From positions 1-64,000 of the forward strand of contig DATLGL010000028.1 of NCBI GenBank assembly GCA_035540495.1: a DNA stretch of 64,000 nt, read 5' to 3'. Made by a program: the position numbers and the translations under genes. This DNA comes from DASVEG01 sp035540495. GTDB taxonomy: Bacteria; Actinomycetota; Acidimicrobiia; Acidimicrobiales; CADCTF01. Below are positions 23,865 through 31,612 of the stretch, in pieces. Position 1 is the first letter of the stretch; every line of letters begins with the position of its first letter. The notes beneath the pieces are model-generated. The model saw only the letters and a program-made list of their open reading frames with translations, did no database searches and had not been told where the DNA came from.

Positions 23865-24780
23865 CCCGCTGCTCTTCGTCGCCGTGGCCGCGCTGTTCGT
23901 CGGCGTCGCCCTCGGCGTGTACGCCTTCCTCACCGACGCCGAGGAGAAGCGCACGGTCAAGGCCGGCCTGCGCAACCTCGAGGAGTACGAGCAGACCGAT
24001 CTGCGCCAGCGCGAGCTCGAGGTGCCGATCGTCCAGCGGGTCTTCCAGCCGGTGGGCCGCACGCTCGTCGCGATGGGTCGCGGGTTCATGCCCGAGGGCT
24101 ACATGGAGGGCGTGCGCAAGAAGCTCACCTACGCGGGGAGGCCCGGGCCGACCGAGCTCGACCGGTTCCGCTTGGTGCGCGTCCTGACGGTCGCCGCAGT
24201 GCCGGTTCTCGCCGTTGCCGTCGTGATGGTCCCCGGTCAGACACGCGACAAGCTCCTCCTCTTCGGGTTCGCCGCGTTCGCCTTGATCGTCGGGCCCGAC
24301 GCCGTGTTGAACCGCCAGGTGGAGGAGCGGCGGGTGGAGATCCGCCACCGCCTGCCCGATGTCATCGATCTCCTGACGATCTCGGTGGAGGCCGGCCTGG
24401 GGTTCGACCAGGCCCTTGCCCGCACGGTCGCGGCCGTTCCCGGCCCGCTGTCGGAGGAGTTCGGACGGATGCTCGGCGAGCTGCGCGCCGGCGCCGGTCG
24501 GGTCGACGCGCTGCGCAACCTCGACGACCGCACCGACGTCCCCGAGCTGCACTCGTTCCTCCTCGCGCTGATACAGGCGGAGACCTTCGGAGTGTCGATC
24601 GGTCGCATCCTCCGGGCGCAGTCGGAGGAGATGCGCATCAAGCGGCGTCAGCTCGCGCAGGAGGAAGCGCAGAAGGCGCCGGTGAAGATGCTCTTCCCGA
24701 TGGTGCTCTGCGTCTTTCCCGGCATCTTCGTCGTGCTCATCGGCCCGGCGATGCTGAACTTCGTCCGCAGCGGCTTCTGA
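23854..24780 (+). CDS. tadC: TadC-like type II secretion F domain protein
   Basis: This 308-residue inner-membrane platform protein pairs with TadB. An N-terminal helix (FVAVAALFVGVALGVYAFL) and a membrane-spanning pair precede the T2SS F domain (about 155-290: RLPDVIDLLTISVEAGLGFD, LIQAETFGVSIGRILR). The last helix, MLFPMVLCVFPGIFVVLIGP, is typical of TadC. The TTG start at 23854 lies within the tadB coding end, an 11-base overlap that implies coupling. Confidence 0.9.
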   Translation: MTSDPLLFVAVAALFVGVALGVYAFLTDAEEKRTVKAGLRNLEEYEQTDLRQRELEVPIVQRVFQPVGRTLVAMGRGFMPEGYMEGVRKKLTYAGRPGPTELDRFRLVRVLTVAAVPVLAVAVVMVPGQTRDKLLLFGFAAFALIVGPDAVLNRQVEERRVEIRHRLPDVIDLLTISVEAGLGFDQALARTVAAVPGPLSEEFGRMLGELRAGAGRVDALRNLDDRTDVPELHSFLLALIQAETFGVSIGRILRAQSEEMRIKRRQLAQEEAQKAPVKMLFPMVLCVFPGIFVVLIGPAMLNFVRSGF

Positions 24781-24782
24781 CG

Positions 24783-26201
24783 ATGGCACCGGCCTCGGCC
24801 GGAGACGGCGGCCGCTCGGTAGCGGCGACACCGACGCTGGAGACGTTGTTCGTCGCGGTGATCGCGCTCCTCGGGCTGAGGCTCGGTCTCCGCCCGATCG
24901 GTGACAACTCGACGTTCGTCCACCTCCGTACCGGCATCGACATCGTCGACGGCCTTGGGGTCCCCCGGCGCGACCCCTATTCGTTCACCGCCGCGGGTGA
25001 CCCGTGGGTCGTGCAGAGCTGGCTCGTGTCGGTTCTCTACGGCATCACCGACCGGATCGCCGGAGCCGCCGGGCTCGTGATCCTCCACGGCGTCCTCTAC
25101 GCCGCGCTGGGATGGCTGCTCGGGACCCTCGCCCGTGCAGCGACGCCGATGCGCACCGCGGCCGCTGCTCTGCTCGCCGTCGGCGTCGGCGTCGCCTACT
25201 GGTCACCGCGCCCGCTCGTGGTCGGCCTGCTGGCGATGGGGGTGACCGTGCTCGCCGTGGAGCGGAGGCTGGCCCCGTGGATCCTCGTGCCGGTGGCGTG
25301 GATCTGGGTGAACAGCCACGGGTCGTTCGTGCTCGGTGGCGTCTGGCTCGTGCTCGTGATCGTCGCGGCGTCGAACGCGGACCGCCGGCACCTCGTTCGG
25401 TACCTCGCCTGGTTCGCCGGCGGCGTGGCGTTCGGTGCCGTGAACCCGATCGGTCCTCGGCTGCTGCTGTTCCCGTTCGTCGTCGTCGAGAAGCGGGCGA
25501 GCTTCGCCCAGGTCGTCGAGTGGCGCCCGCCGTTTCCGCCGCGCAACCCGTTCGTGGTGATCGCCGTCGTCTCGGTGGTTGTGGTGGTCGTGGTGCTGGC
25601 CACGGCGGTCGTCCGCCACCGGGTGCGCCTTCTCGACCTGGTCCCGAGCGCCGTGTTCATGGCGATGGGACTGCTCTCCCAGCGGAACCTCGCCGCGGCC
25701 GCTGTCGTCGTGGCGCCCGTTCTCGGACGTGCGCTTCGACCGCGTGCCGAGTCGGCCCACGCCGACCTGCACCGACCACCGATCCACCGGGCGATCGCCG
25801 CGGTCATCGTGGTCGCCGCCGCCGTGTTCGTCGCCGCCGCTGCCGTTGGCGACCCGCTCGACCTCGACGCGTACCCCCCACGGCGGGCGTTCGACGCCGC
25901 GGCCGGCGCCGACCGGATCATCACGACCGACGTCGTCGGCTGTTACCGCATCCTTCGGGAGGGGCGGGGCGCCGACGTCTTCATCGACGACCGCTACGAC
26001 CTGTATCCGGAGCAGGTCATCGACGACTACCTGGTGCTGCGCGACGGCGGCGGACGCAGCCTGCAGATCCTCGACCGCTACCGGGCGGACGCGGTGATCT
26101 GGCCCCGAGACGCGGAACTCGCCGCCATCCTCGGCCGGAACCGGGACTGGCGGCGAGCCTTCGCAGACGGCGACTGGGTGGTCTACGTCAGGGGAGTGTG
26201 A
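24783..26201 (+). CDS. Polytopic membrane protein of unknown function (472 aa)
   Basis: This is a 472-residue protein with about nine to ten hydrophobic helices and a soluble C-terminal domain of about 110 residues (DAAAGADRIITTDVVGCYRI, FIDDRYDLYPEQVIDDYLVL). The overall layout resembles GT-C type or 'glycosyltransferase 39-like' membrane proteins, and GDNSTFVHLRTGIDIV near residue 40 sits where such proteins bear a catalytic acidic residue, but I cannot place the family. It starts two bases after tadC, so it belongs to the pilus operon and may modify the pilus. Its 3' end overlaps the broken second pilin on the other strand. Confidence 0.7.
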   Translation: MAPASAGDGGRSVAATPTLETLFVAVIALLGLRLGLRPIGDNSTFVHLRTGIDIVDGLGVPRRDPYSFTAAGDPWVVQSWLVSVLYGITDRIAGAAGLVILHGVLYAALGWLLGTLARAATPMRTAAAALLAVGVGVAYWSPRPLVVGLLAMGVTVLAVERRLAPWILVPVAWIWVNSHGSFVLGGVWLVLVIVAASNADRRHLVRYLAWFAGGVAFGAVNPIGPRLLLFPFVVVEKRASFAQVVEWRPPFPPRNPFVVIAVVSVVVVVVVLATAVVRHRVRLLDLVPSAVFMAMGLLSQRNLAAAAVVVAPVLGRALRPRAESAHADLHRPPIHRAIAAVIVVAAAVFVAAAAVGDPLDLDAYPPRRAFDAAAGADRIITTDVVGCYRILREGRGADVFIDDRYDLYPEQVIDDYLVLRDGGGRSLQILDRYRADAVIWPRDAELAAILGRNRDWRRAFADGDWVVYVRGV

Positions 26202-26346
26202 CGAGCACGAGGCCGGCGATCGCCGAGCCGCTCGTCGACAAGCTGTTGTCGCGAGCCTCTCCGAAGTAGCGGAGCGAGAGGAACGCCACGAGGGCGATCA
26301 ACGCGAGGAGAAGGGCATATTCGACGAGAGACGCCCCCTCGTCACC
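26188..26346 (-). pseudogene. Second Flp-type pilin, truncated/frameshifted remnant
   Basis: A frame encoding GDEGASLVEYALLLALIALV continues to a stop at 26188 and is a clear paralogue of the Flp pilin directly upstream (DDRGASLVEYALLVALIAVV). No ATG, GTG or TTG exists in this frame after the preceding in-frame stop. A GTG seven bases after the flp stop codon is one frame off; a sixth base in the run of five G (C on the plus strand, 26334-26338) would connect it to the pilin sequence. It is either a homopolymer error or slippage site, or a decayed gene. It also lacks the leader seen in Flp. Confidence 0.65.
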
Positions 26347-26347
26347 C

Positions 26348-26551
26348 CTACTTGTTGAGATTCGAGCTCACCTCGGAGAACTTCGAGTTCGCGTTGTTGC
26401 CGATGAAGGTGATCGCGAGGATGCAGACCACGGCGATCAGCGCCACGAGGAGCGCGTACTCGACGAGGCTGGCGCCACGGTCGTCGCGGATCCCCAGATG
26501 CGCTCGGAGCATCGGCGAGACGACGAGCTCGAGGTAGGACTTGAGGCTCAC
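26348..26551 (-). CDS. flp: Flp family type IVb pilin
   Basis: This is a 67-residue major pilin subunit. A 24-residue leader (SLKSYLELVVSPMLRAHLG...) is followed by DDRGASLVEYALLVALIAVV with the conserved Glu-Tyr pair after the cleavage site, then a hydrophobic helix and a short polar tail (NNANSKFSEVSSNLNK). A TadV/CpaA prepilin peptidase should cut after a Gly or Arg-Gly near residue 26; none is encoded in the window. The GTG start has an excellent ribosome-binding site. It lies beside, but opposite in strand to, the tadZABC operon. Confidence 0.92.
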   Translation of the reverse strand: MSLKSYLELVVSPMLRAHLGIRDDRGASLVEYALLVALIAVVCILAITFIGNNANSKFSEVSSNLNK

Positions 26552-26554
26552 TGC

Positions 26555-26563
26555 TTCTCCTTT
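26555..26563 (-). promoter_or_regulatory. Ribosome-binding site for flp
   Basis: Minus-strand AAAGGAGAA places GGAG five bases before GTG 26551. It fixes the GTG start and is the strongest Shine-Dalgarno noticed in the window, consistent with an abundant structural protein. Confidence 0.75.
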
Positions 26564-26667
26564 GTGCGCAGACCACCCACGTCAGTGCAGGAAAGGTATC
26601 GGCGTGGCCCGACCGGGGTTCGATAGGCCGATCGGCTCATTGCGTCATCGTCCGCCACGTTTCGCGG

Positions 26668-27306
26668 TCAATCGAGCCGGATGACGCCCATTCGAAGGCC
26701 CTTCAACACCGCCTGCGTCCGGTCGCGAGCTTCCAGCTTCTCGTAGATGCTCGAAAGGTGGTTCTTGACCGTTTTGGCGCTGATGAACAGCTCCGCCGCC
26801 ACCTCGGGCGGGCTCTTGCCCTCGGCGACCAGCTGGAGGACCTCGGCCTCCCTCGAGCTGAGGATCGGGGGGGCTGCGGCTTCGGCGGCCCGGTCGGCCT
26901 CACGGAGCATCGCCGCGGCCAGCGCAGGCGAGACGGCGCCCTCGCCGTCGGCCGCAAGGCGGACCGCCTCCGCTACCTCGTCGATCGAGCAGTCCTTGGT
27001 GAGGTAGCCGACCGCACCGGCCGCGAGCGCATTGCGGACGACGTCGGCGTCGGCGTGCATCGTGAGCATGACGACCTGCGTTGCGCTCGACCGCTCGCGG
27101 ATGCGGCGGGTCGCTTCGACGCCGTCGAGCACCGGCATCGACACGTCCATCAACACGACGTCCGGCGCGTGCTCGCCGGCGAGACGGACGCCTTCGTCGC
27201 CGTCGCCAGCCTCGGCGACGATCTCGAAGCCTTCGGCTTCCATGGCCCGGCGCATGCTCTGGCGGACCATCGTGTGATCGTCGACGAGGAGGATGCGGAT
27301 CGTCAC
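26668..27306 (-). CDS. NarL/LuxR family response regulator
   Basis: This 212-residue two-component regulator has a REC domain (ILLVDDHTMVRQSM; phospho-acceptor Asp in VVLMDVSMPVLDG; Thr in VMLTMHAD; Lys in GYLTKDCS) and a C-terminal LuxR helix-turn-helix (LSSREAEVLQLVAEGKSPPE, ISAKTVKNHLSSIYEKL). The GTG start overlaps the stop of the histidine kinase gene by four bases, so the pair is co-translated and the kinase is its likely partner. It lies next to flp on the same strand, so the pilus is a plausible target, but no binding site is identified. Confidence 0.92.
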   Translation of the reverse strand: MTIRILLVDDHTMVRQSMRRAMEAEGFEIVAEAGDGDEGVRLAGEHAPDVVLMDVSMPVLDGVEATRRIRERSSATQVVMLTMHADADVVRNALAAGAVGYLTKDCSIDEVAEAVRLAADGEGAVSPALAAAMLREADRAAEAAAPPILSSREAEVLQLVAEGKSPPEVAAELFISAKTVKNHLSSIYEKLEARDRTQAVLKGLRMGVIRLD

Positions 27307-28745
27307 CGTCGCACCTCACACCGCACGAGCGTGCCGCCGCCCTCGGCCGGTCCGACCGTCAGACGGCCACCTATCGCCGCAGCTCGTTCCCGCATACCTC
27401 GAACACCGTAGGCGTCGGGCCGGACGGCGCCTTCCTCCGGAAGACCGCGCCCGTCGTCACGAACCTCGAGCAGCCCGCCGCGATCGTCGTGGTACCAGCG
27501 CACAGCCAGCATCGACGCGCCCGCGTGGCGCACGGCGTTCGCCACGGCTTCCTGCGCGATGCGCCACACCTCGCGCTCCTTGCGGAGGGGGAGGCGGGTC
27601 GTCTCCTCGGTGTCGAGGTCGACGTCGAGGCCGGTTCGATCCGCCACCCGATCGAGATACGTCGACAGCGTCGGCACCAGCCCCTGCTCCTCGGTCACGT
27701 CGGTCCGCAGGTCGTACAAGGTGTCGCGAACCTCGGTGACGACGCGCCGGACGTCTTCCCGCAGCTCCGCCAGTTCCGGCTCCACGTCGGTGCCGCTGGC
27801 GGCGCGGCTGATGCGGTCGAGCTCGAACCCGACGAACGCGAGCGACTGGCCGACCCGGTCGTGGAGATCGCGTGCGATGCGCGTGCGTTCCTCGTCGGCG
27901 CCTACTCGTCGGAGGAGCGTGAACCACCGGGCGTTGTCGATGGCAAGCGCGCTGCGATGGACGAGCGCCTCGATGTCCGGATCGGTGAGACCGCGTCGTG
28001 GTGGCGTGCCGTCCCACCCGAGGAGGACGACCCCGACCGTGCGGCTCCGGGCGACGAGGTCGAGGCGGGCGTCCGACACGATGGCTGAGGGGTCGGCGAC
28101 GGTTGCTCCGAGACGGAACCCCTCTGCGAGCGCAACCGTCCATCCCGCCCCGGTCGTGTCGGCGAGGAGCACGGCGACGGCGTTCGGCGCGAGGAGCTGC
28201 CGGATCTCGCGGACGGTGTCGGCGACCGTCTCGTCGAGGTCGAGCGACGACGGGAGGGTCTGCGCGATGTCGTGCAGCTGCGCGAGCAGGTCGTTGGCCT
28301 GCCTGGCCAGGACGGTCTGCTCCTCGGCCTCGCCGAACAGCCTCCTCGCGTAGCCGGCGACGATCGCCACGAGGAGGAGCTCGGTCGCCCACTGCACCGT
28401 GACGAGGAAGCGGGCGTCGGCTGCCTGGACATGGAACGGGATGGCGACCGCGGTGATCGCCGTCGCTGCCGTCCGCAGCGCGAACCCGAACCCGCGAGCG
28501 AAGCCGGCTGCGAGGATCGCCGTCGCGAGTGCGAACACGTAGGGGGATTCCCAGTACCCGGTGGCGACGACGACGGCGAGGGTGAGCCCGACCTCGGCGA
28601 GCACCTGCACGAGCGACTCGATCCGCGCCGACACGTACCGCAGGGGGCGGACCGTCCGCAGGGCGGCGTACGCGACCAACGGGACGCCCCACGCCAACGA
28701 GCGGGCACGCTCGGCGTCGTCGACGGCGGCCAGCGCCAGCCCCAA
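27303..28745 (-). CDS. Membrane sensor histidine kinase (HisKA_3, NarL-type partner)
   Basis: This 480-residue kinase has about five transmembrane helices at the N terminus (to about residue 130), a GAF-like domain (about 150-290; SLDLDETVADTVREIRQLLA), a HisKA_3 segment with the phospho-acceptor in TRIARDLHDRVGQSLAFVGF, and a HATPase_c domain (AQEAVANAVRHAGA, VRDDGRGLPEE, YGVRGMRERAAAIGG). TTG 28745 is the only usual start. The open frame upstream to a stop codon encodes a further plausible membrane helix (DLLASFGPLVTLIRWGTVAL) but contains no ATG, GTG or TTG, so the true start is uncertain. It is divergent from coaE. Confidence 0.88.
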   Translation of the reverse strand: MGLALAAVDDAERARSLAWGVPLVAYAALRTVRPLRYVSARIESLVQVLAEVGLTLAVVVATGYWESPYVFALATAILAAGFARGFGFALRTAATAITAVAIPFHVQAADARFLVTVQWATELLLVAIVAGYARRLFGEAEEQTVLARQANDLLAQLHDIAQTLPSSLDLDETVADTVREIRQLLAPNAVAVLLADTTGAGWTVALAEGFRLGATVADPSAIVSDARLDLVARSRTVGVVLLGWDGTPPRRGLTDPDIEALVHRSALAIDNARWFTLLRRVGADEERTRIARDLHDRVGQSLAFVGFELDRISRAASGTDVEPELAELREDVRRVVTEVRDTLYDLRTDVTEEQGLVPTLSTYLDRVADRTGLDVDLDTEETTRLPLRKEREVWRIAQEAVANAVRHAGASMLAVRWYHDDRGGLLEVRDDGRGLPEEGAVRPDAYGVRGMRERAAAIGGRLTVGPAEGGGTLVRCEVRR

Positions 28746-28871
28746 CGCGACGGTGCCCCATCGGATGAGCGTGACGAGCGGCCCGAACGACGCCAGCAGG
28801 TCGGCTCGGGTCGACGGCGCCGGCGGCTGGGGCGACGGGGTGCTTATGGGCCGATGCTACGGTCGGCGCCC

Positions 28872-29483
28872 GTGCTGCTGGTGGGACTCACCGGGGGGAT
28901 CGGCTCGGGGAAGTCGACCGTCTCGTCGAAGCTCGCGGAGCGCGGAGCGGTGGTCATCGACGCCGACGCGATCGTCCGGGAGATCCAGGCGCCCGGCGGC
29001 CTTGCCTATCAGGCGATCATCGACCGCTTCGGCCAAGGTGTCGTGGCTGCCGACGGCACGCTCGACCGACCGGCGCTCGCGGCGATCATCTTCAACGACG
29101 AGGCCGCTCGCCTCGACATGAACAAGATCACCCACCCGCTCGTGGGTCAGGTGATGGCCGAGCGGATCGCCGCGAACGCGCAGACGAACAACATCGTGAT
29201 CCTCGACATCCCACTGCTCGCCGAGCGGGGGCGTGAGGCCTACGGCGTCGCCGGTGTGATCGTCGTCGACTGCCCCGTCGACGAGGCCGTGCGCCGCCTC
29301 GTCGAGTTCCGCGGGTTCTCCGAGGCCGACGCCCGGGCCCGGGTGTCCGCCCAGATCTCTCGGGAGGAGCGGGTGGCCATCGCCGACTTCGTCGTCGACA
29401 ACTCCGGTCCCGTCGACGCCCTCGACGGCCAGCTCGACGCCTGTTGGGCCTGGCTGGAAGAGCTCCGGGCCAACGCGCAGTAG
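28872..29483 (+). CDS. coaE: Dephospho-CoA kinase
   Basis: This 203-residue P-loop kinase performs the last step of coenzyme A synthesis, phosphorylating the 3'-hydroxyl of dephospho-CoA. Motifs: Walker A VGLTGGIGSGKSTVS, VVIDADAIVREIQAPG (substrate-binding Asp pair), IIFNDEAARLDMNKITHPLV, LDIPLLAERG. GTG 28872 gives the usual N terminus; ATG 28854 would add six residues. The mycobacterial protein carries an extra C-terminal domain that is absent here. It sits between rpsA and uvrB in the conserved actinobacterial order, displaced from rpsA by the Tad locus. Confidence 0.94.
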   Translation: MLLVGLTGGIGSGKSTVSSKLAERGAVVIDADAIVREIQAPGGLAYQAIIDRFGQGVVAADGTLDRPALAAIIFNDEAARLDMNKITHPLVGQVMAERIAANAQTNNIVILDIPLLAERGREAYGVAGVIVVDCPVDEAVRRLVEFRGFSEADARARVSAQISREERVAIADFVVDNSGPVDALDGQLDACWAWLEELRANAQ

Positions 29484-29526
29484 GTGCCCCGGACTTCTTG
29501 TCCGAAGTGGTTCGTACACTTGCACC

Positions 29527-31542
29527 GTGCAGAAGTTCGAGGTCGTCTCCGAGTTCGCGCCCGCCGGAGACCAGCCGAAAGCGATCGCCGCGCTGACGGA
29601 GGGGATCAACCGGGGTGACCGGTTCCAGACCCTCCTCGGCATCACCGGATCGGGCAAATCGGCCACCATCGCCTGGACGATCGAGGCGGTCCAGCGGCCG
29701 ACGCTGATCATCGCCCCCAACAAGTCGCTCGCCGCCCAGCTCGCGAGCGAGATGCGGGGGTTCTTCCCGAACAACCGGGTCGAGTACTTCGTCTCGTATT
29801 ACGACTACTACCAGCCCGAGGCGTACCTCCCCTCGAGCGACACCTACATCGAGAAGGACTCGTCGATCAACGACGAGATCGACCGTCTCCGCCACGCGTG
29901 CACGTCGGCGCTCCTGCACCGGCGCGACGTCATCGTCGTCGCCTCCGTCTCCTGCATCTACGGCCTCGGCTCTCCCGACGAGTACGCGAAGCAGATCTGC
30001 TTCCTCCGGGTGGGGGAGGAGCACGACCAGCGGTCGCTGCTCCGCCAGCTGGTCGACATGCAGTACGAGCGCAACGACCAAAACCTCATCCGTTCGAAGT
30101 TCCGCGTCCGGGGCGACACCGTCGAGATCCATCCCGCGTACGAGGAGTTCGCCTACCGGATCGAGTTCTTCGGTGACGAGATCGAGCGGATCGCCCGAGT
30201 CGACACCTTGACCGGCGAGACGCTGGGCGACTTCGAGGAGATCACGATCTTCCCGGCGACCCACTACGTCGCCGGCGAGGAGCGCCTGCGGTCGGGCATA
30301 GCGCGCATCGAGAAGGAGCTCCAGGAGCGGCTCGCGTGGTTCGAGGCCCACGGCAAGCTGCTCGAGGCGCAACGTCTACGGATGCGCACGCAGTACGACC
30401 TCGAGATGATTCAGGAGGTCGGCTACTGCAACGGCATAGAGAACTACTCGGCTCCGATCGACGGGCGTGAGCCCGGGGTCCCACCGCACACGCTCATCGA
30501 CTTCTTCCCGAAGGACTTCCTGCTCGTCATCGACGAGTCGCACGTGACCGTCCCGCAGCTCCACGGGCAGTACGAGGGCGACCGGTCGCGCAAGGAGACG
30601 CTGATCGACCACGGGTTCCGGCTCCCATCCGCCGCCGACAACCGGCCGCTCCGCTTCGACGAGTTCTACGAGCGGATCAACCAGTGCATCTTCCTGTCGG
30701 CGACGCCGAGCGCGTACGAGCTGTCGCAGTCGACGCAGGTCGTCGAGCAGATCGTCCGTCCGACGGGCCTCGTCGACCCCGAGGTGATCGTCAAGCCCAC
30801 CAAGGGCCAGATCGACGACCTCATGGACGAGATCCAGAAGCGGGTCGCCGACGACGCCCGAGTGCTCGTGACGACGCTGACGAAGAAGATGGCCGAAGAT
30901 CTCACCGACTACCTGCTCGAGATGGGCATCAAGGTGAGGTACCTCCACTCGGAGGTCGACACGATCCAGCGGATCGAGATCATCCGCGACCTGCGCCTCG
31001 GCGAGTTCGACGTCCTCGTCGGCATCAACCTCCTCCGAGAAGGGCTCGACCTGCCGGAGGTGTCGCTGGTCGCGATCCTCGACGCCGACAAGGAGGGCTT
31101 CCTCCGGTCGGAGACGTCGCTCATCCAGACGATCGGCCGAGCCGCGCGCAACGTCGGCGGTCAGGTGATCATGTACGCCGACACCATCACCGACTCGATG
31201 CAGCGCGCGATCTCGGAGACGCAACGCCGGCGGATGCTCCAGCAGAAGTACAACGAGGAGCACGGCATCGACCCGCAGACGATCCGCAAGGCGGTGTCCG
31301 ACATCCTGAGCCTGCTCGGCCGCGGTGACGGCACCGCACCTGTCCCGGGGAAGGACAAGCGCTCGCGCAAGCGTGACCGTTCCGATTTTTCGAACCTGCC
31401 GAAGGACGAGTTGGCCCGCCTCATCCGGACCCTGGAGGAGGAGATGCGGGAGGCGTCGACCGATCTCCGGTTCGAGTACGCGGCGAAGCTGCGCGACGAG
31501 ATCGCCGACCTCAAGAAGGAGCTCGAGACGGCGAAGGCTTGA
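29527..31542 (+). CDS. uvrB: Excinuclease ABC subunit B
   Basis: This 671-residue helicase-like damage verifier of nucleotide excision repair has Walker A LLGITGSGKSATIAW (Ser in place of the usual Thr), the beta-hairpin region EYFVSYYDYYQPEAYLPSSD, DEAD-like LLVIDESHVTVPQL, helicase motifs V/VI (GINLLREGLDLPEVSLVAIL; QTIGRAARNVGG) and the C-terminal UVR motif for UvrC contact (DLRFEYAAKLRDEIADLKKE). Length is normal. GTG start. No convincing LexA box was found upstream, unlike uvrA. Confidence 0.97.
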   Translation: MQKFEVVSEFAPAGDQPKAIAALTEGINRGDRFQTLLGITGSGKSATIAWTIEAVQRPTLIIAPNKSLAAQLASEMRGFFPNNRVEYFVSYYDYYQPEAYLPSSDTYIEKDSSINDEIDRLRHACTSALLHRRDVIVVASVSCIYGLGSPDEYAKQICFLRVGEEHDQRSLLRQLVDMQYERNDQNLIRSKFRVRGDTVEIHPAYEEFAYRIEFFGDEIERIARVDTLTGETLGDFEEITIFPATHYVAGEERLRSGIARIEKELQERLAWFEAHGKLLEAQRLRMRTQYDLEMIQEVGYCNGIENYSAPIDGREPGVPPHTLIDFFPKDFLLVIDESHVTVPQLHGQYEGDRSRKETLIDHGFRLPSAADNRPLRFDEFYERINQCIFLSATPSAYELSQSTQVVEQIVRPTGLVDPEVIVKPTKGQIDDLMDEIQKRVADDARVLVTTLTKKMAEDLTDYLLEMGIKVRYLHSEVDTIQRIEIIRDLRLGEFDVLVGINLLREGLDLPEVSLVAILDADKEGFLRSETSLIQTIGRAARNVGGQVIMYADTITDSMQRAISETQRRRMLQQKYNEEHGIDPQTIRKAVSDILSLLGRGDGTAPVPGKDKRSRKRDRSDFSNLPKDELARLIRTLEEEMREASTDLRFEYAAKLRDEIADLKKELETAKA

Positions 31543-31612
31543 CCGGGCGCCGGGGCTTCCGGAGGTAGGTCAGCGACAGGAGCGCGCGGTGTTTCTGTCG
31601 AATGCCTGACAC

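Noticed and set aside
20164..24089. Long open frames antisense to tadA, tadB and tadC (more than 600 codons each)
   Set aside because: Third-position GC bias keeps the opposite strand open; the plus-strand proteins have clear motifs and the antisense ones do not.
28272..28860. Upstream extension of coaE (long open frame from 28272)
   Set aside because: The extra 200 residues are Arg/Glu/Gly-rich antisense shadow of the histidine kinase; the family N terminus is at 28854-28872.
29490..29520. Possible LexA box upstream of uvrB (cgaagtggttcg)
   Set aside because: The arms are CGAA and TTCG with only four bases between them; the SOS consensus needs CGAAC-N4-GTTCG, so spacing and core bases fail.
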